This document shows, in pieces, positions 8,933 to 17,013 of a stretch of DNA of 64,000 nucleotides. Location of the stretch: NCBI RefSeq assembly GCF_002744175.1, contig NZ_NKHF01000055.1, forward strand, positions 49,987 to 113,986, given 5' to 3'. The position numbers were made by a program, and so were the translations under genes. The notes under the pieces are model-generated. The model was given only the letters and a program-made list of their open reading frames with translations, was not told the DNA's origin and did not search any database. The stretch comes from Pseudoalteromonas piscicida (lineage in GTDB: Bacteria; Pseudomonadota; Gammaproteobacteria; Enterobacterales; Alteromonadaceae). Position 1 is the stretch's first letter; each line of letters begins with the position of its first letter.

Positions 8933-10210
8933 ATGTTAATGAGTGGTCCAGTGACTGAAATACGCAATTCAGCGGTACAGTACATAGCACGGCAGGCTAT
9001 TTTACGGCCTGATCAGGAAGTTTTCGCTTATGAGCTGCTATACAGAGACTCAGATAATAATGCGTTTCCTGTTGGTGTAAGTGATGGCCAAGCTACTGGG
9101 CGGATGTTTTTTAACTCCTTGATGTTTATAGGTGTTGATCGACTAGCTGCGGGGCAGCTTGCTTTTATTAACCTCTCTGATGAATCACTCTTACAAGAGC
9201 TACCCAAGCTCCTTGCACCACAAAAAATCGTAATTGAGATTGTTGAGCGGTCAAAGGATATTCCTTCTTTGGTAAAGACCGTGAGCAAATTAACAGAAAA
9301 AGGTTATCGCTTTGCGCTGGATGATTATGATGGTGATGCTAAGTGGGAACCTTTATTGAAGCTTGTCGAGTTCGTTAAAGTTGAGGTAGAACAGCCGATC
9401 ATTAAAACCAATATGGCGGTAAAACGGCTCAAGCGTCAATACCCAGATATTAAAGTGATAGTCGAGCGCATTGAAACCAAAGAAGAGTTTGAAATCATTA
9501 AATCTTCTGGTGCAGATTATTTCCAAGGCTTCTTTTTTGCTAAGCCAGAAATGCTCAATCATGGCAATGTCGAACCTTCGAAAATGGTAGTTTTTCAACT
9601 GCTGCAAGCGACGGCCAAGAAATCACTGTGCTTTAAAGAAATACAAACCCGAGTGAGTAAAGATCTTAGCTTGACGGCAAGGTTGTTAAAGTTGGCTAAT
9701 GCCAGAGCGGGGGAAGACAGATTAGAAATTAAGTCTATTTCTCAAGCCGTGGTTTATTTAGGTGAAGACGCCATTCGTCAATTCGTTAAGGTTTTAGCAT
9801 TAAGTGAGCTGGGTTCTGATAAGCCTAGTGAGCTAACCAGAATGGGGTTAGTTCGAGCTAAGTTTGTGGAAACCTTCTTAATGCCTGGTGGCGAAGAAAT
9901 GGCAGAAACGGGCTATTTACTTGGGCTAATGTCTATCTTAGATGTGATCCTTGATGTTGACTTGTCGGTTATTGCTGCTGAGTTTTCGCTAGACAATTCG
10001 TTGTCTAGCGCCTTGTTGAGCTATCAGGGCTTGTTAGGCGGAGCGTTGCGCTTAGCATTTGAAATAGAACGCAACGATTGGCAAGAGGCTGAGCTTATCT
10101 TACAAGCAATAAGACCAGCGACACCAACAAACTATTTATATGACATGGCATTATCCAGCCGTGCATATGCTGACGACATTTTATCTATTGTTGTTGAAGA
10201 CCTCGAATAA
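8933..10210 (+). CDS. degenerate EAL-HDOD signalling protein
   Basis: A 425-residue cytoplasmic protein. Residues about 15-215 form an EAL-like domain in which the signature is ELLYR rather than EALLR and DDFGTG is replaced by DDYDGD, so phosphodiesterase activity is unlikely. Residues about 215-400 form an HDOD domain (VSKDLSLTARLLKLANA; ISQAVVYLGEDAIRQFV). The same architecture occurs in the YuxH/CdgJ group linked to motility and c-di-GMP. Start 8933 has AAGGA 5 nt upstream; an in-frame ATG at 8939 is possible. It appears monocistronic and faces ppx convergently. Confidence 0.88.
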   Translation: MLMSGPVTEIRNSAVQYIARQAILRPDQEVFAYELLYRDSDNNAFPVGVSDGQATGRMFFNSLMFIGVDRLAAGQLAFINLSDESLLQELPKLLAPQKIVIEIVERSKDIPSLVKTVSKLTEKGYRFALDDYDGDAKWEPLLKLVEFVKVEVEQPIIKTNMAVKRLKRQYPDIKVIVERIETKEEFEIIKSSGADYFQGFFFAKPEMLNHGNVEPSKMVVFQLLQATAKKSLCFKEIQTRVSKDLSLTARLLKLANARAGEDRLEIKSISQAVVYLGEDAIRQFVKVLALSELGSDKPSELTRMGLVRAKFVETFLMPGGEEMAETGYLLGLMSILDVILDVDLSVIAAEFSLDNSLSSALLSYQGLLGGALRLAFEIERNDWQEAELILQAIRPATPTNYLYDMALSSRAYADDILSIVVEDLE

Positions 10211-10242
10211 TCCACGACGGTCAATGCAGCAATGTTTCAGGA

Positions 10243-11718
10243 TTAAAACGTCAGCTGAATATTGACAGTTTTTAGGTACTGTTGTTCTTGTTCTAAATCT
10301 GCTTGAAACAGTGAGTGAGACTCTAACCAGTCGCTCGCAATATGCAAAGTGAGTGTATTATCGACTGCACTGAGATTAAGTTCAGGTAACTGATCTTGCT
10401 GACGCTTTTGGTTCACTAATACACTTAGGCGAAATACCGCTAGCAAGCGACTAAACTGGTCTACTTCATCTTCAACGAGTTCTGATAACTCTGCTACTTT
10501 GATCTTTTTGCGATAGAAGCGGATCAATGCACTAAGCCTTGATTGTTGTGTCTGAGTAAACCCAGGTAATTGACTATGCCTAACGATGTAGGCGCCGTGT
10601 TTGTGCATGCCCGATGAATTAATCGCAAGGCCAACCTCGTGCAACTTGGCTGCCCAACATAGCATTTCTAAATCGTAGGATGACACCGACCAACTGGTTT
10701 TTAGTTGTGAGGCAAAAAGCTTAATGGTTTCACAAATGTTATCGGCATGCTGTTTGTCTACATTGTAGTGATCACAAAAAGTGTTAATGGTGCGGGTGCG
10801 AATATCAAACTCTTCGGTTTGATGCATCTCAAATAGTAAGCCTTCTCTGAGTGCATACTCGCTAAAGCGCATACATTCGATATTTAATTGTCTAAATAAT
10901 GCGATTAGCACGGCAAGACCACCTGCAATACTAACCTTTCGCTCTTCAGGGAGTGATTTTAACGTGACCTTGTCGATGTGCTCGGCATCAACAAATACTT
11001 GTTTAATCTGTTCAAGCTTTGTCAGTGTGATCTCGTCATCTGGCGTCAGCTCGCTCACCATTGCAGCTATTGCTTTGATTGTTCCAGACGTGCCGATGAC
11101 TGTATTCCAGCCAAGTTTTAGGTAACTGGCGGTAATACTTTCGATATGTTGCTCGGCTTTGATCTCCGCTTTTTTAAAGCGCTTGGCTGATAACTTACCA
11201 TCTGCAAAATAAGTTTTGTTCATGGTGACGCAGCCAACATTGCGGCTGCTTAAGAGTTTATGAGTAAGATGCTGTCCAATGACCAGCTCTGTACTGCCAC
11301 CGCCAATATCAATCACTAAACGATTGTGTGTATCATGTTCATGATTGGCAACGCCTTGGTAAATGAGGCGAGCTTCTTCTTGACCAGAAATAACGTTGAT
11401 TGGATAGGGAAAAACTTGCTTAGCTTTGGCGAGAAAGTAGTTGAGGTTTTTGCAATTTCGTAAGGTATAGGTCGCTACGACCTGCACCGATTCTTTAGGA
11501 AATTCATGTAAGGTGGTTGCAAACTGAGCCAAGGTATCTAGTGCTCGGGTGATGGCTTCATCACTTAGGTTAAAGTCATCATCTAAACCCGCTGCGAGAT
11601 AGACTCTTTGTTTCTCTTTGTGGAGGAGTTGAAGGCGACCATCTACTTCTCTTGCTACAACAAGGTGAAAACTATTTGAACCTAAATCCACTGCGGCAAT
11701 GGAAGGGTAGTCGCGCAT
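10243..11718 (-). CDS. ppx: exopolyphosphatase / pppGpp phosphatase (Ppx/GppA)
   Basis: Ppx/GppA enzymes release phosphate from polyphosphate ends or convert pppGpp to ppGpp. The 491 residues show ASKHA nucleotide-fold motifs: AVDLGSNSFHLVVA, VIDIGGGSTELVIG and IGTSGTIKAIAA. The C-terminal half has the HD-like helical domain (LCWAAKLHEVGLAINSSG). It is 17 nt downstream of ppk, so the two form one transcription unit that makes and degrades polyphosphate. Ppx rather than GppA is preferred because of the ppk partner. Confidence 0.93.
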   Translation of the reverse strand: MRDYPSIAAVDLGSNSFHLVVAREVDGRLQLLHKEKQRVYLAAGLDDDFNLSDEAITRALDTLAQFATTLHEFPKESVQVVATYTLRNCKNLNYFLAKAKQVFPYPINVISGQEEARLIYQGVANHEHDTHNRLVIDIGGGSTELVIGQHLTHKLLSSRNVGCVTMNKTYFADGKLSAKRFKKAEIKAEQHIESITASYLKLGWNTVIGTSGTIKAIAAMVSELTPDDEITLTKLEQIKQVFVDAEHIDKVTLKSLPEERKVSIAGGLAVLIALFRQLNIECMRFSEYALREGLLFEMHQTEEFDIRTRTINTFCDHYNVDKQHADNICETIKLFASQLKTSWSVSSYDLEMLCWAAKLHEVGLAINSSGMHKHGAYIVRHSQLPGFTQTQQSRLSALIRFYRKKIKVAELSELVEDEVDQFSRLLAVFRLSVLVNQKRQQDQLPELNLSAVDNTLTLHIASDWLESHSLFQADLEQEQQYLKTVNIQLTF

Positions 11719-11735
11719 ACATTGTTCCTCAAAAG

Positions 11736-13844
11736 TTATTCTTTCGCTTCATTTAACTGGTGCAACTCCCATTTTTTTAGATGGTCGTAAATGGCAATTT
11801 GAGAGCGAATTTTTTTACGGTTACCACGGCGAACGTACAGATTCTTCTGTTCTGCGTCAATCACTCTTGCTTTGGTACGGTCTTTAAACTGCAATTCTAT
11901 AATATCGATAATGAGTTTTTTCAAATGCTCTGCATAAATCGGCGTTCCTACTTCAACACGATGATCTAGGTTGCGGGTCATCCAGTCTGCTGAGGAAATA
12001 TAAACTTTTTGATCGCCATTGTTCTCGAAGATCATCACCCTTGGATGCTCTAAAAAGCGATCGACGATACTGATGATTTTTATGTTATCGCTAAAGTGCG
12101 CAATCCCGGGGATTAGTGCACACATACCGCGTACAATCAGGCGCACTTTCACGCCTTTGCGGGATGCCTCGTAGAGCTTGTCAACGAGTTGTTTGTCAAC
12201 TAAATTATTGATTTTTATGGTTACCTTGCCTGACTTCCCTTGTTCAGCATGATTAATTTCATCATCGATAAGCTCAAGAATTCTGCTACGGGCATTAAGT
12301 GGAGAGATCATTAAGTGATCGAACTTAAACGGCAAGTAGCTGCTTTCGATAAAACGAAAGACACTGTCACATTCTTCTGTAATATCTGGATGTTTGGTAA
12401 ATAAACTAAAGTCAGTGTAGATCCGAGCCGTTTTTTCGTGGAAGTTCCCTGTGCCTATATGAGCGTATTTGACGATTTTCCCTTTTTCTCGACGATGTAC
12501 TACACAAAGTTTACTGTGTACTTTTAGCGCTGGGATCCCAAGCATCACTTTGATGCCATACTCGCTCATCAGCTTTGCCCACTCGATATTATTCTGTTCG
12601 TCAAAGCGCGCCTTAAGCTCTACCATTACGGTGACCTTTTTACCGTTTTTTGCAGCACTGATCAAAGACGCTATCAAGCGAGACTGTTTCGCAACGCGAT
12701 AAATGTTTACCTTAATCTGGGTCACTCGAGGATCGAACGCAGCTTGGCGCACATACTCCAGCATATGGTTAAAGGTATGATAAGGATAATAAAGCAAGAT
12801 ATCTTGCGCTGAGATGGCCCTAAACACACTGCTATATTTGGCAAAGGCTGAGCTTTTAAGCGGGGGTAAAGGTTTGTTCTCTAGATAGCCGCGGCCGACG
12901 TTAGGAAATGAGATAAAGTCTCTAAAGTTACGGTATCTTCCCGCTGGGATCATGGCGTCTTGCCCCGTGACCCCTAAGCGCTTTTTCATTAGTTTGAGCA
13001 TTTCATCCGGCATGGACTCTTCGTACACGAGGCGCACAGGCTCCGCATATAAACGCTGTTTAAGGCCCTTGGACATGGTATCTAGTACGCCTTCTTCAAG
13101 CTCGTCGTCTAGGTTATATTCGGCGTCACGGGTGAGCTTCATCGAGTATGCGTCTATCCGCTCAAACTTGAAGAAGCTTTTGAATACATCGGCGATAAAA
13201 AAGCGCACGACATCGTCGAGTAACACGATGGTTTTATGTCTCCGTGTTTTCTCAGGTGGTAGTTGTACGAAACGATTGAGTCGATCTGTCGGCACTTCCA
13301 AAAAGGCATGATGTTGCTTTTCACCATTAAGCTCAACAAACAGATAGGTCATGGTGTCATTGATGTTGTCTGAGTAATCCTTACTCTCATTGATCATCAT
13401 AGGTAACAGGTGAGGTAAAACTTGATCTTTAAAGTAGTTTGCCAGCCAAGTTTTGTGAAAATCAGACAATGCTTCGGGTTGCTCAATATGAATATTGTGC
13501 TCGTTCAAATCTTTTAAAATTTGGTCGTAAATCGCGTTGAACTTTTTCCCGAGCTCCAATACCTTTTTTTGAATATCGGCAAGCAGGGCTTCATCTTCAT
13601 CAAAATTGGTATCTGGCAGGTTATTTAGCAAGATCCTACGCTTGACGTCAGCAACACGCACTTGGAAAAATTCGTCTAAGTTGTTGGAGAATATACCAAG
13701 AAACCGGATCCGCTCGATGATCGGGTTGGCTGGGTCTTTGGCTTCTTGCAAAACGCGTTCGTTAAAAGAAAGCCAACTTAATTCTTTGGCAAAGTACGTG
13801 ATAGTTTTATGCTCTGGAGATACGGCCTGCATGGTTCTTTCCAT
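11736..13844 (-). CDS. ppk: polyphosphate kinase Ppk1
   Basis: Ppk1 polymerises the gamma-phosphate of ATP into polyphosphate. The 702 residues have the family domain order: N-terminal helical domain (YFAKELSWLSFNERVLQEA), head domain, and two phospholipase-D-like C-terminal domains with the catalytic-His region KVHSKLCVVHRRE and IGTGNFHEKTARIYTDF. Near the end, VYISSADWMTRNLDHRVE matches the family. ATG 13844 lacks a clear ribosome binding site, while an in-frame ATG at 13832 is preceded by GGAAAGA, so the true start may be 4 codons later. It is followed by ppx and preceded by a Pho-box-like site. Confidence 0.96.
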   Translation of the reverse strand: MERTMQAVSPEHKTITYFAKELSWLSFNERVLQEAKDPANPIIERIRFLGIFSNNLDEFFQVRVADVKRRILLNNLPDTNFDEDEALLADIQKKVLELGKKFNAIYDQILKDLNEHNIHIEQPEALSDFHKTWLANYFKDQVLPHLLPMMINESKDYSDNINDTMTYLFVELNGEKQHHAFLEVPTDRLNRFVQLPPEKTRRHKTIVLLDDVVRFFIADVFKSFFKFERIDAYSMKLTRDAEYNLDDELEEGVLDTMSKGLKQRLYAEPVRLVYEESMPDEMLKLMKKRLGVTGQDAMIPAGRYRNFRDFISFPNVGRGYLENKPLPPLKSSAFAKYSSVFRAISAQDILLYYPYHTFNHMLEYVRQAAFDPRVTQIKVNIYRVAKQSRLIASLISAAKNGKKVTVMVELKARFDEQNNIEWAKLMSEYGIKVMLGIPALKVHSKLCVVHRREKGKIVKYAHIGTGNFHEKTARIYTDFSLFTKHPDITEECDSVFRFIESSYLPFKFDHLMISPLNARSRILELIDDEINHAEQGKSGKVTIKINNLVDKQLVDKLYEASRKGVKVRLIVRGMCALIPGIAHFSDNIKIISIVDRFLEHPRVMIFENNGDQKVYISSADWMTRNLDHRVEVGTPIYAEHLKKLIIDIIELQFKDRTKARVIDAEQKNLYVRRGNRKKIRSQIAIYDHLKKWELHQLNEAKE

Positions 13845-13879
13845 AGGTACAGCTTGTTAATACAGCTTAAGCAGGGTGT

Positions 13880-13897
13880 GTGACATAATTATGACAA
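13880..13897 (-). promoter_or_regulatory. Pho box upstream of ppk-ppx
   Basis: Read on the minus strand this is TTGTCAT-AATT-ATGTCAC, matching the PhoB consensus CTGTCAT-N4-CTGTCAC at 12 of 14 core positions with the correct 4-nt spacer. It ends 36 nt before ATG 13844. A possible -10 (TGTATT) lies about 15 nt downstream. Control of ppk by phosphate starvation is known in other bacteria; here it is inferred from the site. Confidence 0.65.
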
Positions 13898-13926
13898 ACA
13901 CAACGCGCCTGTTGTGTTTGTCATAA
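13889..13926. repeat. 16-bp perfect inverted repeat between the gcvR-like gene and ppk
   Basis: TTATGACAAACACAAC at 13889-13904 and its exact complement at 13911-13926 flank GCGCCT. Each arm includes a TTGTCAT half-site: one belongs to the minus-strand Pho box, the other forms a second Pho-like site on the plus strand (TTGTCAT-AAAA-CCATCAT at 13918-13935). It could be a terminator stem for the upstream gene, a dual PhoB site, or both. No T run follows on either strand. Confidence 0.7.
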
Positions 13927-13951
13927 AACCATCATGAGTATAGTGCAGGTT

Positions 13952-14458
13952 TTAGCTTTCTTCTATGTCCACGATCAAATCACTGGTGATTGATTCAAGT
14001 GCGTCAATCACATTTTCTTTGACCATACCTGCTGGCAGAGTAACGGTCGCAAATGCACTAAAGATAGGTAGCCCCCAATTTGGTGCGCTACGCTGTTTTG
14101 ACGTCAAGTGGGTAATGTTCGCTCCCTTGTGACGAATAACGCTGGCAAGCTCTTGCACAATACCTGGCCTATCATTACCTGTAATAATTAAGTTCAATGT
14201 ATCTGGCTCATCTTGAACCTGTACGTTTTCGCCAGACTCAATTTTGACATCCAAACCTGGTAATGCATGCAGTGCGTCTTGTATTTCCTGCAAGTGTTCT
14301 TCAGCAACTTCGATTTGTATGATCCCAGCAAAATGCCCAGCCAAATGACTGAGGTTACTGGTTAGCCAGTTTCCATGGTGAGAAAGAATAGTAGAAGATA
14401 TTTTCTCGACGAGACCCGGTTGGTCCTTACCTATAAGTGTTAATATTAACTGCTTCAT
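13952..14458 (-). CDS. GcvR-like tandem ACT-domain regulator
   Basis: A 168-residue protein of two ACT domains: KQLILTLIGKDQPGLVEKIS at the N-terminus and LNLIITGNDRPGIVQELASV at about residues 88-107. This is the architecture of GcvR, the protein partner of GcvA that represses the glycine cleavage genes. The DQPGLV and DRPGIV loops are ligand-binding ACT motifs. No gcvA or gcvTHP genes are in the window, so the target is inferred from family only. AAGAGA upstream supports the start. Confidence 0.78.
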   Translation of the reverse strand: MKQLILTLIGKDQPGLVEKISSTILSHHGNWLTSNLSHLAGHFAGIIQIEVAEEHLQEIQDALHALPGLDVKIESGENVQVQDEPDTLNLIITGNDRPGIVQELASVIRHKGANITHLTSKQRSAPNWGLPIFSAFATVTLPAGMVKENVIDALESITSDLIVDIEES

Positions 14459-14698
14459 ATCATGTCTCTTTTTTTGTGGCGCCCGTAGGCGAAAAAACGA
14501 ATTCGGCGCATGATTTAGACTAGTCTAAAAACTTACTTTGTCCAGTGTCTAGAAACACTTAATGTAAAGAAATGCAACGAAATTTCAGTGGTTACGCGAG
14601 CTTAACAATAAGGACGTTTTTTGAACCAATTAGTTCAATAATTCTGATAATAAAAGTAACCATCAATACCCACAGAAGAATCTGCAATTGTGTCTCAT

Positions 14699-14732
14699 GT
14701 GTAACACAACTGTCATCTTGATGAAATATAAT
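14699..14732 (+). promoter_or_regulatory. Pho-box promoter of the pst operon
   Basis: Half-sites GTGTAAC (14699-14705) and CTGTCAT (14710-14716) are spaced 11 bp apart and followed by a weaker third, ATGAAAT (14721-14727). A perfect -10, TATAAT, starts at 14727, exactly 10 nt after the second half-site, the geometry of PhoB-activated promoters where the Pho box replaces the -35. It predicts a short leader before the pstC ATG at 14764. The rest of the 14459-14763 gap shows nothing I can name. Confidence 0.72.
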
Positions 14733-14763
14733 GCCCCCAATTTTTAAACCAAAGGGTATATTG

Positions 14764-16998
14764 ATGACTTCCAATCCGCAAAAGCCATCCTTTAAAACGG
14801 ATAGAAGCCGTCTATTCAAAGACAGGTTTGCACAATTTGGCATTACCTCCGGTGGGGTAATGGTATTAGTCGCACTTTTACTTATCTTCTTCTACTTATT
14901 ATATGTGGTTCAGCCAATCTTTGAGTCTGCAAAGGTTGAAAAGCGAATGGATATTCAGCTGACACAAGACAGAACCTATATGGGGATAGGCCTTGAAGAG
15001 CAAACTGAAATTGCTTATCTGCTTGGTAGCCAAGGAACTGTTGATTACTACCAAATCAAAGGTGAAGATGCCGGTAAACTATTAGACTCTCTTGAAGTAG
15101 AGCTTGATGGTAAGGTTACGGCGTTTGCCGAGAGTGCGCCGTTTTTAGGCCAGTACGCTTTTGGCCTTGATAATGGCCAGGTTCAGCTTGTTAAACCCAT
15201 GTTTACGGTAAGCTTTCCTGGTAACCAACGTGTACTTACTCCGCGTTTGAGTTATCCGCTCAATGCCAAACAACTGATTGTTGATGAACAAGGTCAGGCG
15301 ATCCGTAAGTTTGCATTTAGCCACTTTGAAGATAAAACCGCGGTGGTCGCACAAACCGCTGACAAACGTGTGATCTTTGCCTCTTATGTTGCAGAAGAGA
15401 ACATGTTCACAGGTGAAGTTGAGTGGGTAGTTGAACGCACTGAGTTAGACATCGACGGTCGCGTTGATGAACTACTTATTTCTCCAGATACCTCGCGCAC
15501 TTTTGTTCGTTCAGCAAACCAAGTTTACGTATTTGACACTCGCTACGCTTCTGACGTAGAACGATTCCAGCTACTTGCAGCGAATGAAGAAAATGCCAAC
15601 TTAGTAGATATGAATCTGTTAGCCGGGGCAAACTCATTGATGCTTGCCAATGACAACGGTGAGGTATCTCAGTGGTTTGAAGTCAACACCGATGACGGAC
15701 GCCAGTTTGCTAAGATCCGCTCGTTTGAAACACCAAAAAGTAAGCAAGTAAAACTATTCAGTGAATATTATCGTCGTACTTTCTTTACCACCAACGAAAA
15801 CGGTGAGTTAGGTTTATATTACACCACCAGTGAAGCCCACCTTTGGCAAGGCTCTGTTACTGAAAAAGCAGTACAAAAGTTTGCTGTTGCACCGCGTGCA
15901 AATGCTGCTTTGGTTTTGGCTGATGACACGTTAACTGTCGTTGAACTGCACAATGAGCACCCAGAAGTAACTTGGTCTGCATTGTGGCAAGAGGTGTGGT
16001 ATGAAGGCTATCCTGAGCCAGCTTATACTTGGCAATCGACTTCAGCGAGCGATGATTTTGAATCTAAGTTTTCTTTAGTGCCAATTTCGTTTGGTACTAT
16101 TAAAGCGGCAATGTATGCCATGCTATTTGCGGTGCCTATTGCACTTGCATCTGCTATCTACACAGCCTACTTCATGTCGAGCGAATTGCGTCGCGTGGTT
16201 AAACCAACAGTCGAAATCATGGAAGCACTACCTACGGTGATCTTAGGCTTCTTGGCTGGCCTTTGGTTAGCTCCGCTAATTGAAACGCATTTACCTGCGG
16301 TGGTTGCTTTACTGGTGTTATTACCTATCGCAATGATAGCAACAGCATTTGGTTGGACTAAGCTCCCTGCCAAAATTAGACACGTAGTGCCAGAAGGGTG
16401 GCATTCAATTTTGCTTATCCCAGTGGTACTGATTGTCGGTTGGATCTCGTTTGCCATGAGCGATGGTATCGAGTCATGGATGTTTGGTGGCAACGTTCGT
16501 CAATATTTAACCAACGAGTTAGGATTGACCTTTGACCAACGTAATTCACTGGTTGTGGGTATCGCAATGGGTTTTGCAGTCATTCCAACCATTTTCTCAA
16601 TTGCTGAAGATGCGGTATTTAGCGTCCCTAAACATCTTTCAAACGGCTCGCTTGCATTAGGTGCAACACAATGGCAAACCTTAGTTCGTGTAGTGTTACT
16701 GACAGCAAGTCCAGGTATTTTCTCTGCTGTGATGATGGGCCTTGGTCGTGCCGTTGGTGAAACCATGATTGTATTGATGGCAACGGGTAACACGCCAATT
16801 ATGGACTGGAGTATCTTCCAAGGTATGCGGACGCTGGCTGCGAATATCGCAGTTGAGATGCCAGAATCAGAAGTGGGCAGTTCTCACTACCGCATTCTAT
16901 TCCTTGCGGCCTTCGTATTGTTTATTTTTACTTTTGTATTTAACACCGTCGCTGAGTTTGTTCGCCAGCAGCTGCGTGAAAAATACAGTTCAATGTAA
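14764..16998 (+). CDS. pstC: phosphate ABC transporter permease PstC, long form
   Basis: PstC is one of two inner-membrane permeases of the high-affinity phosphate importer. The protein has 744 residues. One transmembrane helix near residues 28-48 precedes a periplasmic domain of about 380 residues, and the permease core occupies about residues 445-735 (LPTVILGFLAGLWLAPL; SLALGATQWQTLVRVVL, the ATPase-contact loop). This is more than twice the E. coli length, but the long form is usual in Alteromonadales and Vibrio relatives. The start at 14764 has AAAGGG upstream; an in-frame ATG at 14731 lies inside the predicted -10 and is excluded. Confidence 0.93.
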   Translation: MTSNPQKPSFKTDRSRLFKDRFAQFGITSGGVMVLVALLLIFFYLLYVVQPIFESAKVEKRMDIQLTQDRTYMGIGLEEQTEIAYLLGSQGTVDYYQIKGEDAGKLLDSLEVELDGKVTAFAESAPFLGQYAFGLDNGQVQLVKPMFTVSFPGNQRVLTPRLSYPLNAKQLIVDEQGQAIRKFAFSHFEDKTAVVAQTADKRVIFASYVAEENMFTGEVEWVVERTELDIDGRVDELLISPDTSRTFVRSANQVYVFDTRYASDVERFQLLAANEENANLVDMNLLAGANSLMLANDNGEVSQWFEVNTDDGRQFAKIRSFETPKSKQVKLFSEYYRRTFFTTNENGELGLYYTTSEAHLWQGSVTEKAVQKFAVAPRANAALVLADDTLTVVELHNEHPEVTWSALWQEVWYEGYPEPAYTWQSTSASDDFESKFSLVPISFGTIKAAMYAMLFAVPIALASAIYTAYFMSSELRRVVKPTVEIMEALPTVILGFLAGLWLAPLIETHLPAVVALLVLLPIAMIATAFGWTKLPAKIRHVVPEGWHSILLIPVVLIVGWISFAMSDGIESWMFGGNVRQYLTNELGLTFDQRNSLVVGIAMGFAVIPTIFSIAEDAVFSVPKHLSNGSLALGATQWQTLVRVVLLTASPGIFSAVMMGLGRAVGETMIVLMATGNTPIMDWSIFQGMRTLAANIAVEMPESEVGSSHYRILFLAAFVLFIFTFVFNTVAEFVRQQLREKYSSM

Positions 16999-17013
16999 TT
17001 GGAGTGACATGAC

